Assembly (NCBI RefSeq): GCF_041505935.1
Contig: NZ_CP140110.1
Length of the DNA: 64,000 nucleotides
Reading direction: 5' to 3' (one strand)
DNA from: Fervidobacterium_A thailandense
GTDB taxonomy: Bacteria > Thermotogota > Thermotogae > Thermotogales > Fervidobacteriaceae
A program made the position numbers and the translations under genes. How positions within the stretch are numbered: the stretch's first letter is position 1; each line of letters opens with the position of its first letter. The notes below the pieces were generated by a model. It was given only the letters and a program-made list of their open reading frames with translations, was not told where the DNA came from and did not search any database. Of this stretch, positions 42,238 to 51,305 are shown in pieces.

Positions 42238-44136
42238 TTACCCAACAAGTTCAATCGCACCGAACTTACACTTACTTACACACAAACCGCACTTGATACA
42301 CTTTTCCTGGTCAATGACGTACGGTTTACCGCGTTCGCCACTGATCGCTCCGTTCGGACAGCTGCGTGCACAGAGGCTACAACTCTTACATTTCTCAGGA
42401 ACGATAACGTATTTCTTGAACGCCGTGCACATACCACTCGGACAGCGTCCCTCTATGTGTTCGATGTACTCTTGCCTAAAGTACTTGAGTGTACTGATTA
42501 TCGGATTCGGTGCCGTTTTACCAAGACCGCATAGCGAAGCCGTCTTGATTATCTCCGAAACGTATTCGAGTGTTTCGAGATCCTCGTACGTGGCCTTGCC
42601 TTGTGTGAATTTTTCGAGGATGTTGTAGGCTTGAACTGTTCCTTCCCTACAGGGCACGCACTTTCCACAAGATTCCCTCTTGGTGAAGTCCAGGAAGAAC
42701 CTGGCCACTTCGACCATACACCTATCCTCGGTTATCGCAACGATACCACCCGAACCAACCATCGCACCTACCGATTTAAGTGAGTCGTAATCGAGGGGTA
42801 GATCGAAAAGTTCCTCCGGCAAGCAGGCACCGGATGGTCCTCCGATCTGGATAGCCTTTATGCGCTGACCGTTCGACGTACCACCACAGATATTTTCAAG
42901 GATGTATCTTATCGTCGTACCGAATTGAATTTCTATGATACCCGTTAATTTGAGCGGACCGGTAACGGAGAACATCTTCGTGCCCGGTGAGTTCGGTACT
43001 CCGCGTTTCCTGTAATTCTCAACACCATCGCGGATGATCTTTGGCACGTTCGCGTAGGTTTCAACGTTGTTGATGAGTGTTGGTTTACCCCACAAACCTG
43101 ACTGTGCTGGGAACGGTGGCCTCGGTCTTGGCATACCTCTCTTGCCTTCGATCGACGCAAGAAGTGCCGTTTCTTCACCACAGACGAACGCACCGGCTCC
43201 TTCTTTAACGTAAACCTCGAACGAGAAGTCCGTTCCGAGGATATTTTCACCTAACAACCCGTAAGCTTTCGCGTCTTCGATCGCTTTATAGAACATCTCC
43301 ACAGCGATCGGGTATTCCGCTCTGATGTACGCGTAACCCTTTCGCGCACCGACCGCGTACGCGGCTATAATCATACCTTCAAGGACCGAGTGGGGATCCC
43401 TCTCAAGCAGTGTTCTGTTCATGAACGCACCGGGGTCACCCTCGTCCGCGTTACAGACTACGTATTTAATATCCCCCTTGCTGTTGTACGCGGCTTCCCA
43501 CTTCAAACCTGTTGGGAATCCGCCACCCCCACGACCGCGCAAGCCGGAGGCCTTGATCATTTCAATTATCTCTTTCCTGTCCATGCCCGAGAGCACCTTG
43601 GCCAGCGACGAATACCCGCCACGTGCCATGTAATCCTCGATACTCTCACACTCACTCGTACCGATGGCTTCCATGATGTAGAACGTTTGATTCTTGAAAA
43701 ACGTCGCATCCTCGAGCCTAAGAATCTTCTGACCCGTGACCGAGTCGGTAAGAAGTAGCCTTTCCACGGGTTCACCGTTGATGAGAGTCTTTTCAACGAT
43801 TTCCTCGACATCGTCAACCCTCACATGGCTATAAGTTATTCCGGATGGCATTATCTTCACAAGTGGACCGAGCGAGCACAGACCACAACATCCCGTTTTC
43901 TTCACCGGTTCGTCATCATCGTCGATTTTCTCGATGGTAACGTCCAGGCCCTTTGCCTTAACCACTTCTACGAATTTTGCGTAAACCTTCCTCGAACCGC
44001 TGGCAGTACAACCCGTACCAACGCAGACGAAAACGGCAGGTTTTTGGAGTTTCCTTTCCCTCTTTATCTTAAGCTCCTCGATGTATTTCAAAAGTTCCTG
44101 GACGGAACTGAACCTTCTTTCCGTTGCCACTGCCAT
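42238..44136 (-). CDS. hydB: Hydrogenase subunit HydB (NuoF-like, NAD(H)- and FMN-binding)
   Basis: A 632-residue flavoprotein subunit. An N-terminal thioredoxin-like [2Fe-2S] domain (VCVGTGCTASGS; GCCGLC) is followed by the FMN/NADH-binding core (GLRGRGGGGFPTGLKW, CNADEGDPGAFMNR, GAGAFVCGEETAL), the SLBB region, a [4Fe-4S] site (SCGKCVPCREGT plus a downstream CGLG) and a C-terminal pair of [4Fe-4S] motifs (CKSCSLCARSCP, CIKCGLCVSKC). It is the site of NAD(H) exchange in the electron-bifurcating complex. ATG 44136 starts just after the hydC stop; a TTG at 44145 is an alternative. Confidence 0.96.
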   Translation of the reverse strand: MAVATERRFSSVQELLKYIEELKIKRERKLQKPAVFVCVGTGCTASGSRKVYAKFVEVVKAKGLDVTIEKIDDDDEPVKKTGCCGLCSLGPLVKIMPSGITYSHVRVDDVEEIVEKTLINGEPVERLLLTDSVTGQKILRLEDATFFKNQTFYIMEAIGTSECESIEDYMARGGYSSLAKVLSGMDRKEIIEMIKASGLRGRGGGGFPTGLKWEAAYNSKGDIKYVVCNADEGDPGAFMNRTLLERDPHSVLEGMIIAAYAVGARKGYAYIRAEYPIAVEMFYKAIEDAKAYGLLGENILGTDFSFEVYVKEGAGAFVCGEETALLASIEGKRGMPRPRPPFPAQSGLWGKPTLINNVETYANVPKIIRDGVENYRKRGVPNSPGTKMFSVTGPLKLTGIIEIQFGTTIRYILENICGGTSNGQRIKAIQIGGPSGACLPEELFDLPLDYDSLKSVGAMVGSGGIVAITEDRCMVEVARFFLDFTKRESCGKCVPCREGTVQAYNILEKFTQGKATYEDLETLEYVSEIIKTASLCGLGKTAPNPIISTLKYFRQEYIEHIEGRCPSGMCTAFKKYVIVPEKCKSCSLCARSCPNGAISGERGKPYVIDQEKCIKCGLCVSKCKFGAIELVG

Positions 44137-44137
44137 C

Positions 44138-44614
44138 TCACTCAACCTGCCTTTCCTTGAGTTTTCTCAGGATTTCCTTTACTTTTTCAGGTGTCAAGTG
44201 TCCGTAAACTTCGTCGTTTATAACCATCGCTGGTGCGAGTGCACAAGCACCAAGGCATCCGACTTTGTCCAAGCTGAACTTCAAGTCCTGAGTCACTTCA
44301 CCAGGTTTGATACCTATCTCTTCTTCAATGGCTTTAATCAAGTTCATCGAGCCTTCCATGTGACAGGCCGTACCATCGCACACGAGAATCGTGTATTCAC
44401 CCTTCGGTTTCAGTGAGAACTGTGCGTAAAACGTGGCAACACCGTAGATTTTCGCCGGAGGTATTCCGAGAGCCACACCTATGTAGTTCACCACTTCTCT
44501 TGGGATGTGCCTGTATTCTTTCTGGACTTCGAGAAGAATCTTGATGAGCATCTCCGGTTTGTAATCGTACTTCTGAAGAATCTTCTCCACCTTGTCGAAC
44601 GTTCGGGTCAACAC
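44138..44614 (-). CDS. hydC: Hydrogenase subunit HydC (NuoE-like [2Fe-2S] protein)
   Basis: A 158-residue thioredoxin-like ferredoxin subunit. The four ligands are visible in CDGTACHM and VGCLGACALAPA. HIPREVVNYIGVALGIPPAKIYGVATFYAQF is a standard NuoE segment. GTG at 44614 is placed 6 nt after GGAGGT; the frame extends six codons upstream. First gene of the hyd operon, about 75 bp downstream of a clear sigma70-type promoter. Confidence 0.95.
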   Translation of the reverse strand: MLTRTFDKVEKILQKYDYKPEMLIKILLEVQKEYRHIPREVVNYIGVALGIPPAKIYGVATFYAQFSLKPKGEYTILVCDGTACHMEGSMNLIKAIEEEIGIKPGEVTQDLKFSLDKVGCLGACALAPAMVINDEVYGHLTPEKVKEILRKLKERQVE

Positions 44615-44654
44615 AACGGCACCTCCAATCACCTTCTACCGAAATTATCATACT

Positions 44655-44690
44655 ATTCGTGAAAAGCATCACGTTATTTTTTTCACGAAT
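44655..44690. promoter_or_regulatory. Inverted repeat at the hyd transcription start (candidate Rex operator)
   Basis: Perfect 11-bp arms ATTCGTGAAAA / TTTTCACGAAT separated by 14 bp, directly downstream of the hyd -10 hexamer and so covering the likely start site. The loop contains a third CGTGA core (44669-44673). A fourth copy (TTTTTCACGAAAA, core 44739-44743) lies upstream of the -35. The TTnGTGAA half-site resembles Rex sites of other bacteria, and rex is in this operon; Rex binding is inference. An RNA hairpin is the alternative reading. Confidence 0.6.
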
Positions 44691-44719
44691 ATGATATATC
44701 AAAAAGTCCACTTTGTCAA
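44691..44719 (-). promoter_or_regulatory. hyd operon promoter
   Basis: On the minus strand, TTGACA (44714-44719), 17-bp spacer, TATCAT (44691-44696). This is the best consensus sigma70-type promoter in the window. Transcription should begin within the inverted repeat at 44655-44690. Confidence 0.85.
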
Positions 44720-44777
44720 CAGGTAATTAGGAAATTTTTCACGAAAATCTTCTCGCAAATTTCATGTGTATAGAAAA

Positions 44778-44813
44778 AAGAAGAAGGAGTGGCCATCGCC
44801 ACTCCTTCTTCTT
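44778..44813 (-). terminator. Rho-independent terminator of the lipoprotein gene
   Basis: Perfect 16-bp arms (AAGAAGAAGGAGTGGC and its complement) around a 4-nt loop, continuing leftward into a T run. It lies 49 bp beyond the lipoprotein stop and isolates that transcript from the hyd promoter. Confidence 0.9.
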
Positions 44814-44861
44814 GATCGCTAATCTGTTGTTGAATCTGCTATAATGGGAACTTACAGGGAA

Positions 44862-46427
44862 TTACTTGGCAAACAAACGTTTTGCAGTTTCTTTAAGTGG
44901 CACGGTGTTGATGTTTTTAATTTCAAAGTTGAATTCTGTCCGGATTCCGGGGCTGGTTTTACCGAACAACTTCAGGTCTATGTCTATCGTGGCCTTCGTC
45001 CCACTGATGGTGATATCGTACAGGCCGATGAACGGATCCGCAAGGTCCAACATTTCAAAAATTTCGTTGTTGGCAAATTTATTAAAAATTTCCATCAGCT
45101 TATCCTTTGTGAACAGACCGTTCAAAATACCGATGTTGTTATCCTTAAAGTCCAACGTGCGTTTGTTGAGTTTCGGGAAGTCAAACGTGACGCGCAACAG
45201 CAAGAACTTGGTGTTCTCATCTTCTATTGTTTGACCAGTCTTTGGCTTTATCTCAACAATAAGTACACCTGTAGGTATTACGCTATCGAACACCCTCATT
45301 ATCTCAATTAATTTTGTATTCTGTGTCACCGTGAGCGTTCCTATCTTAAAGTCAACCTTTGATAGATCGCTGACATCCTCAAACGGTTTAGAGTCTCCCA
45401 AAGGTAGTATTATAAGAAGGTTCGTTTCAGGTGATTCACCAAGTGAAACGAGTGTCACTTTTCCATCCTTTCTGTGACCTTTCTCGTTGGTTTGGGTGTT
45501 TTCGTAATCGTAGAGCTCAACGAACATTTTCAGCGCAAGGTCAACTGACTGTAAGAACAGATCCATACCCTTGACTATCAAAACGTTTTCTTTAAATATG
45601 TCCATCATATCAAGTTCGTTGGCGGGGAGTTTTAATTCAGCCAAAGTGTTGAGTCGGGTTGCAAGGCCGGTGAAAAACGCATCTGGATTCGACGGATCAA
45701 AATTGTTCTTAATGTACTCAAGCAAACCTATGAATTGAGTCACAAAGAAATCTTCGGGCTCGAATTCGCCGGTTGCGTCACGAATCTGCATCAAACCTTC
45801 TTTCAGAGCTTCGCGATTCTGATACGCGAAGATGAAGGGTTCCATTAGTAATCTGAATAGCAGAACGTCTCTAAAGTCCATATAGAGCTTCTCCGGAGCG
45901 GTAAGCGTTCTCCCTTTCATCTGGCTCATGAAAGAAACCAGCTTTGTCTTGGCCTCGCCTTTGAGCTCTACGCAATACTGGTGCCTGTTGCCTTGTTTGA
46001 GGAGGGTTTTCACGGTATCTCTGTACTGGAGCATCTTTTCCAACAAGTCTCGTCTGTTTCCAGTTCCCAGGGAATCGAGGAATGCTATCAAACTGTTGAG
46101 CACCTCATTTTCATCGTCCTGGAAAACCTTCCTCAGCACGTCGGTAAGTCTAAATTTTCCGTCTTTTGCTGATGACTTGAGTACATCTACCTCAGGTGTT
46201 CTTAGGAGCTCAAGAGCATCTTCTAACAAATTTATAAACTCCGGGTCTGTCAGAATAGCTACCGCAAACGCCGGATCTTGAGAACCTACAGCCGAAGGGT
46301 TGCTTACTTCGGTTACGAAGCTCGGACCGAAAAACGGCAGTGTACAACCTGTGATTACCAAGACCACGACCACGAGAGTCGCTGCGAAAAAGGGCATTAC
46401 TTTCCACTTTGCACCACGTACAAGCAT
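44862..46427 (-). CDS. Putative lipoprotein of unknown function
   Basis: A 521-residue protein with a lipoprotein signal: basic N-terminus, hydrophobic run, and lipobox VITGC with the lipidated Cys at about residue 28. The mature protein is largely helical in the first two thirds (LLEDALELLRTPEVDVL; MLQYRDTVKTLLKQG; LRLLMEPFIFAYQNREAL) and beta-rich in the last third, with repeated short strands about derivative-like pairs (DFKIGTLTVTQNTKLIEI; YDITISGTKATIDIDLKLFG). No family recognised. ATG follows GGGGGTGAG. Monocistronic or read from the SDR gene 65 bp upstream; terminated by a strong hairpin. Confidence 0.8.
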   Translation of the reverse strand: MLVRGAKWKVMPFFAATLVVVVLVITGCTLPFFGPSFVTEVSNPSAVGSQDPAFAVAILTDPEFINLLEDALELLRTPEVDVLKSSAKDGKFRLTDVLRKVFQDDENEVLNSLIAFLDSLGTGNRRDLLEKMLQYRDTVKTLLKQGNRHQYCVELKGEAKTKLVSFMSQMKGRTLTAPEKLYMDFRDVLLFRLLMEPFIFAYQNREALKEGLMQIRDATGEFEPEDFFVTQFIGLLEYIKNNFDPSNPDAFFTGLATRLNTLAELKLPANELDMMDIFKENVLIVKGMDLFLQSVDLALKMFVELYDYENTQTNEKGHRKDGKVTLVSLGESPETNLLIILPLGDSKPFEDVSDLSKVDFKIGTLTVTQNTKLIEIMRVFDSVIPTGVLIVEIKPKTGQTIEDENTKFLLLRVTFDFPKLNKRTLDFKDNNIGILNGLFTKDKLMEIFNKFANNEIFEMLDLADPFIGLYDITISGTKATIDIDLKLFGKTSPGIRTEFNFEIKNINTVPLKETAKRLFAK

Positions 46428-46491
46428 AAGCTCACCCCCTTGTGAGATGTATACTTTACGATTTATTAGACCTGCCCCGGAACATTTTCGT

Positions 46492-47220
46492 TCAAATATA
46501 GATCATTTTCTTCGTCATTCCTCCATCCACGACGAAGTATTGCCCTGTTATAAAACCACTTTGAGTTTCATCTGCCAGAAAATAAACGATGTTCGCTATG
46601 TCTTCGATTCTCCCTGCTCTTCCGACAGGGTGTTGCTTGTGCTCCGCTTCCGATATTTCCTCACCTTCGTGGAGTATCCACCCAGGACACACAGCGTTCA
46701 CTCTTACCCTTGGTCCCAATGAATTCGCGAGTGCGTGTGTGAGGCCGAGAATTCCCGCCTTTGATGCGCTGTAAGCCTCGTTCCCAGATTCGGACATGAG
46801 TGCTCGTGTCGAGGAGATATTTACAATCGCACCTGTACCAGGATTTTCGAGCATCAGGACAACACCAAACCGTGCCATGAGAAAGTATCCGGTGAGGTTC
46901 ACGTCGATGACGCGTTTCCATTCAGCAACTGACAGTGAGAGAAAGTCCCTAAATCCGCCAATCGCCGCGTTGTTCACGATGGCATCCAACCTACCAAATT
47001 TTTCTTTAATCTTAAGGAAAAAGTCAGCGACAGCGTATTCGTCGGAAACATCACCGACAAATTTTAGTGTTCTTTCCGATTCGAATTCGAGTTTTTCCAA
47101 CGCTTCGGCATCCAAATCGATGATTGCAACCGCCCAGCCTTCATTTAAGAACCTTCGAGCGATACCCTTTCCAATGTTTTTCGCCCCACCACTGATGGCA
47201 ACTACCTTTGTGTCTACCAT
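46492..47220 (-). CDS. SDR family NAD(P)-dependent oxidoreductase
   Basis: A 242-residue classical short-chain dehydrogenase. Cofactor loop AISGGAKNIGKGIARR (a variant of TGxxxGxG), the acidic end of beta-2 (IIDLD) suggesting NAD(H) preference, NNAAIGG, catalytic Ser in NISSTRA, YSASK with catalytic Tyr and Lys, and the C-terminal GFITGQYFVVDGGMT. Substrate unknown. ATG at 47220 follows GGAGGG with 7-nt spacing. Only 36 bp separate it from the terminator of the pepV unit. Confidence 0.9.
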   Translation of the reverse strand: MVDTKVVAISGGAKNIGKGIARRFLNEGWAVAIIDLDAEALEKLEFESERTLKFVGDVSDEYAVADFFLKIKEKFGRLDAIVNNAAIGGFRDFLSLSVAEWKRVIDVNLTGYFLMARFGVVLMLENPGTGAIVNISSTRALMSESGNEAYSASKAGILGLTHALANSLGPRVRVNAVCPGWILHEGEEISEAEHKQHPVGRAGRIEDIANIVYFLADETQSGFITGQYFVVDGGMTKKMIYI

Positions 47221-47258
47221 TTTCCATCCCTCCACATGTGATTAGAAAAAATATAAAT

Positions 47259-47289
47259 AAAACTGGCCGAGCAATGCTCGACCAGTTTT
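47259..47289 (-). terminator. Rho-independent terminator after pepV
   Basis: Arms AAAACTGGCCGAGC / GCTCGACCAGTTTT, 13 of 14 positions paired, loop AAT, followed leftward by a T-rich stretch. It ends close to the SDR start, leaving little room for a promoter. Confidence 0.8.
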
Positions 47290-47299
47290 AGATTCTCCT

Positions 47300-48688
47300 T
47301 TACTCTGTTAACCACCTGTATATCAGTTTAGTGTAAATTCTGATGAATTTTTTGAACGACTCAATTGACCAGGATTCGTCGGGTTGGTGCATGTGAGTTT
47401 CCTCGCCCGGAAAGACCGCTCCATAAGCAACTCCGTACGGCACGCTCCGAGCGTACGTACCTCCACCGATGGCAAGTGGTTCAGTTTCATCCCCCGTTTC
47501 ACCGCGGTACACCTCGAGGAGCAACTTTACAAAATCGCTGTCTTTAGACACGTATAGTGGTTTAGAATAACTCAGCATCTCAACTTCAAAACCTTTCATC
47601 GCTTCTCTTATTTGCGATGTTAACATCTCAACGTTGAAGAAGATAGGATGTCTAATGTTAATAACAGCGTGTATTTTTCCTTCTTCCAGTTTGAGAATTC
47701 CCAGGTTACATGTAAGTTTCCCGCTAACGTTATCCTGTCCAGCTATCCCCAAGCCGATACCGTAATAATCTTTGCCAAGTCGCTCGTAAAGACTTGCGAT
47801 GATTTCGTTAGCAGGGCCAAGATCGATGCGTGTCAACAATTCGAGCATTCCCGCTGCCGCGTTGATGCCGGCCTCAGGGTGCGCACCGTGCGCGGACTTA
47901 CCGTAGGACTTCAAGGTAATCTTGTTTCCCTCGATTTCAAAACTGTACCTACAAAGTCCCCTGTAATTCGACACTAAGTAAGCGATTTCTGAGATTTTGT
48001 TTGTTTCGAGCACCACGGTACACTCTTCTGGAACAACGTTTGCCGCGGTACCGGCTTTGAGCTCCAGGATCTTGGTCTCGTAATTTGTGGGAAGTTCTTT
48101 CTTGATGGAATACGTGACTATACCCTTTTCGGCAAAGACCATCGGAAAGTCACCGTCCGGTGTGACTGCTGCATCCGGGTACGGTTCTTTGGTGAAATAA
48201 TATTTGAGACATTGGGAACCATTTTCTTCGTTCGTCCCGAAAATTATCCTCACCCTGTTTTTCGGCTTATCAACGAGCTCAGAGGCAATTTTTAAAGCGT
48301 AAAGTGCGCCGATGCTTGGGCCTTTGTCGTCAGAGACACCCCTACCGTACATCTTCCCGTCCCGTATTGTCAATTCGTACGGATCACTTGACCACCTGGA
48401 AACGTCGCCCTCAGGTACGACATCCAGGTGCCCCAATATTGCGTACAGTTTACCTCCACTACCGTATTCCACATGCCCTGCGTAGTTGTCAACATTGACG
48501 GGTTCGAATCCCAGCTCTTTGGCGATTTTCAGAGTCTCTTCCAACGCTTTTGCCGGCCCCTCGCCGAACGGCATACCTTCCTTCGGTTCACCCATAACGG
48601 ATCTAATGCGAATAACCCTACCAAGTGCGTTCAGTATTTCCTCAAAACGGCTTTCCACAGCTTTCCTTATCTTTTCATCGATATTCAT
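47300..48688 (-). CDS. pepV: M20 family dipeptidase, PepV type
   Basis: A 462-residue zinc dipeptidase. Metal-binding motifs GHLDVVPEGD, GRGVSDDKGPSIGAL and FGTNEENGSQCLKYY give the His, bridging Asp and catalytic Glu pairs; a further His lies in GKSAHGAHPEAG of the lid domain and in GEETHMHQPDE near the end. Length matches PepV (about 466). ATG with AAGGAGGG upstream. Peptide use fits an anaerobic, peptide-fermenting heterotroph. It follows a PEPCK-like gene by 18 bp. Confidence 0.92.
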   Translation of the reverse strand: MNIDEKIRKAVESRFEEILNALGRVIRIRSVMGEPKEGMPFGEGPAKALEETLKIAKELGFEPVNVDNYAGHVEYGSGGKLYAILGHLDVVPEGDVSRWSSDPYELTIRDGKMYGRGVSDDKGPSIGALYALKIASELVDKPKNRVRIIFGTNEENGSQCLKYYFTKEPYPDAAVTPDGDFPMVFAEKGIVTYSIKKELPTNYETKILELKAGTAANVVPEECTVVLETNKISEIAYLVSNYRGLCRYSFEIEGNKITLKSYGKSAHGAHPEAGINAAAGMLELLTRIDLGPANEIIASLYERLGKDYYGIGLGIAGQDNVSGKLTCNLGILKLEEGKIHAVINIRHPIFFNVEMLTSQIREAMKGFEVEMLSYSKPLYVSKDSDFVKLLLEVYRGETGDETEPLAIGGGTYARSVPYGVAYGAVFPGEETHMHQPDESWSIESFKKFIRIYTKLIYRWLTE

Positions 48689-48706
48689 CCACCGTACCCT
48701 CCTTTA

Positions 48707-50443
48707 TCACTTGACTTTTTCTATGAGTTTTAGCAACGCCCGTGCGGCCAATTGTGTACCCTCTTTTTCGTAACCCTCAACTCCCAGCATCGTTCGGATT
48801 TCACCAACACGAACACCGGTTTCGAACATCTTCGTGAGGAACTGCCCGGCTATTCTGTGGTGAACTTCTTGTCTTTGAACTGCACCAAACGGATTGGCAA
48901 AATAGCTCTCGGTCATTCCCTCTTCACTCGTGGTACCCTTCGACATCCTTTTGCCCGCCGAGAAAACCTTAATAGCTTCTTCGACACTGTCGAAGAAGAT
49001 TATTCTTTCGCTATCCTCTTTGACTTCCGTGTAGTTGTTGGCGTAGAAGAAGAAATCAATGGGGGTCGGAGTGATAATATCCTTATAGTTGTTGAAAGGC
49101 ACTATCACCCTCGCGTTGATTTTATCTGGGTTCATGAATATGCTTCTATCCATCGTGTAGTACGCGTAACCTGGTGGTAGGTCATCGAGGCGAACGAACG
49201 CTCCCGTCTCGGTGCCGTACGCAACCACACGTCCGTTTAAAATGTCCAAGCAACCCATGTCGTCTATGATTACATCGACGTAAGCAACTTCCTCAAGTCT
49301 GTTCAACGCGTCCAATGTTTCACTCTTACCAGCACCGCTGTCACCTACAAACATCGCAACCGCACTTTTACCGTTCTTCAACACGATCCTGGCCATCGAA
49401 CCGTGGATAGGCAACTTACCCTGATCGATTCGGTAAAGGTTGTGGAGGGTGAGGATCGTCTTTTTCATGTAGCCAAAATAGTCATTTTCGTCTATTGCAG
49501 GTATGATACCGACGTAAAATTCTCCCTCGTTGAATATTACACCGTTTTTCCAAGAGGGCTTAAAATCTGGGATTTCCTCCGGTTTAAGCCCGAAGATCAA
49601 AACACCGCAAACTTCCTTTTCTTTGATGGATTTTAAATCGGCAAATTGGAAGAGATTACCCAAACCCGCCGCGTGACACAGGAATTCTTTGTGAACGTAC
49701 ACGAACATCAGGAGGTCTCCAACGAGGATGGGAACGTGATACCAGTCATCCGTGGAATTCTCGAGTTTGATTCTCTCAATAACAGGTTCGTCCACCACGG
49801 GAAGGACGCCTTTTCGTTTGTTCGACTTGGTGTAAAAGATGACCGGTGGGTCAAAAATAGCTCCCCAGATGGTAGGGATGGATTTAAATTTTGTTAGTCT
49901 GGGTTTCTCAACATTTAGGTTGTCGACAAGGAACGTGACCTGTGCGCCGCTCGGTAATTGACGTACGATTACGGACGAATCGTCGACGGTGATATTCTTC
50001 ATCACAGTCCGGTAGAGATTGCGGATGAGGTTTTTGAACTCCTCGGCAACCATTGCTGCAGTAAAGACGATACTCGTTCTACGCGCTGGATCGGTGGTGT
50101 AGTTCTCACGCTTTATCATGAACCTATGCTTGTTTCTCCAAAATGTGTAGAACGATTCGATGAACTTCGCAAAGTCTTCGGGGTTGACGTAATTGATTAT
50201 CGTTGTGATGTCTCTGACGTTTCTGAGGGTTAGTAGATGAATGTACTCCACAATGTGTCTTATATGATATTCATCTCCAACACGAAACGCCTCAAGAGCC
50301 CTCAATAACGGACTGTTTCGTTCCTTCAGTATTTCGATATACTCAAGCAAGAGTTTTTCAAACCCTGCACTACTCAAAATCTCGCTCGAATCCGTGTAGA
50401 CTATCGAACCATCAACAATAACCGTGCGAGTGAGCTTGTCCAC
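48707..50443 (-). CDS. PEPCK/HPr-kinase-like P-loop protein of unknown function (possibly DUF4914)
   Basis: A 578-residue protein. The C-terminal half has P-loop FVGDSGAGKSETLDAL (G367-S374), preceded by PIHGSMARI (H347), followed by VDVIIDDMGCLDI (D394/D395) and YGTETGAFVRLDDL. This order and spacing match ATP-dependent phosphoenolpyruvate carboxykinase (MHCSA, GLSGTGKTT, DDE, GCY), while the P-loop itself is more like HPr kinase. The N-terminal 300 residues are helical then mixed and I do not recognise them. It may belong to DUF4914. Substrate unknown. GTG start behind a G-run. Sits between hflC and pepV. Confidence 0.75.
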   Translation of the reverse strand: MDKLTRTVIVDGSIVYTDSSEILSSAGFEKLLLEYIEILKERNSPLLRALEAFRVGDEYHIRHIVEYIHLLTLRNVRDITTIINYVNPEDFAKFIESFYTFWRNKHRFMIKRENYTTDPARRTSIVFTAAMVAEEFKNLIRNLYRTVMKNITVDDSSVIVRQLPSGAQVTFLVDNLNVEKPRLTKFKSIPTIWGAIFDPPVIFYTKSNKRKGVLPVVDEPVIERIKLENSTDDWYHVPILVGDLLMFVYVHKEFLCHAAGLGNLFQFADLKSIKEKEVCGVLIFGLKPEEIPDFKPSWKNGVIFNEGEFYVGIIPAIDENDYFGYMKKTILTLHNLYRIDQGKLPIHGSMARIVLKNGKSAVAMFVGDSGAGKSETLDALNRLEEVAYVDVIIDDMGCLDILNGRVVAYGTETGAFVRLDDLPPGYAYYTMDRSIFMNPDKINARVIVPFNNYKDIITPTPIDFFFYANNYTEVKEDSERIIFFDSVEEAIKVFSAGKRMSKGTTSEEGMTESYFANPFGAVQRQEVHHRIAGQFLTKMFETGVRVGEIRTMLGVEGYEKEGTQLAARALLKLIEKVK

Positions 50444-50456
50444 AAGAATCCCCCCA

Positions 50457-51305
50457 CTATTTCAGTTGCTTTAACACCTCCATGTTTTCATCGAGGATAA
50501 TAACACTATCCTTTATGATATTTTTGTAGCTCTCGAGTGTTTTCCAAAACTTGTAAAATTCCGGGTCTCTAGAGTAAGCTTCCGCGTAAATTTTTGTTGC
50601 ACTCGCCTCTCCGGTTCCCTTTATTCGTTCCGCTTCGCTAAGTGCTTGTGCTTTAATGATAGCCGCTTTCTTGTCTGCTTCAGCTCGAATGCGCTGGGCT
50701 TCTTTTTCACCTTCGGCTCTGATGAGTGCCGCTATACTCTGACGTTCCGACTTCATCCTTTCAAAGACCGCACTCCGGTTTTCCTCGGGAAGATCGGTCT
50801 TCTTAACACGAACGTCGATGATTTCTATCCCAAAATCTCGCAGTTTCTCTCTGGAAAAGCTCAGCACTTCGTTCAAGAAAGAACGTTCTTGGGTCACTAT
50901 GGTATCCAAATCCAGTTTCGCTAAGGTGTTCCTCAAACCTGAGTAGACAACATCGTCGATACGTGTCAGAGCGAGACTTTCCGTTTGCATGGTTTCTATG
51001 AACCTCTTCGGATCGGAAATTCGCCAAATTACGTAGGAATCCACCACGAGTGTTTTCTTATCTTTCGTTATTATCCTTTCCGGTGGTATGTCGTATATTG
51101 CTTTCCTGCGATCGAACTTGACGACCCTGTCGACGAATGGGGTTTTGATAGTCAGTCCAGGCTTTGTAACAACCTTGACTATCTCACCGAATCTCAAGAT
51201 CACCGCGTACTGCGTTTCATCAACTATTACGAGCGACAAACTCAGAAAGATAATCACGACGATTGTCAGGAAAATAACCGTTCCAAGTAGGGTAGCACGT
51301 GTCAT
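50457..51305 (-). CDS. hflC: Protease modulator HflC (SPFH/prohibitin family)
   Basis: A 282-residue membrane-anchored SPFH protein: N-terminal helix (about residues 8-29), then VDETQYAVILRFGEIVKVV and a prohibitin domain, and an alanine/glutamate-rich coiled coil (IRAEGEKEAQRIRAEADKKAAIIKAQALSEAERIKG). With HflK it forms the cage around the FtsH protease. ATG at 51305 overlaps the hflK stop and has GAGGTGAAAAGTG; GTG at 51308 is an alternative. Confidence 0.92.
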   Translation of the reverse strand: MTRATLLGTVIFLTIVVIIFLSLSLVIVDETQYAVILRFGEIVKVVTKPGLTIKTPFVDRVVKFDRRKAIYDIPPERIITKDKKTLVVDSYVIWRISDPKRFIETMQTESLALTRIDDVVYSGLRNTLAKLDLDTIVTQERSFLNEVLSFSREKLRDFGIEIIDVRVKKTDLPEENRSAVFERMKSERQSIAALIRAEGEKEAQRIRAEADKKAAIIKAQALSEAERIKGTGEASATKIYAEAYSRDPEFYKFWKTLESYKNIIKDSVIILDENMEVLKQLK

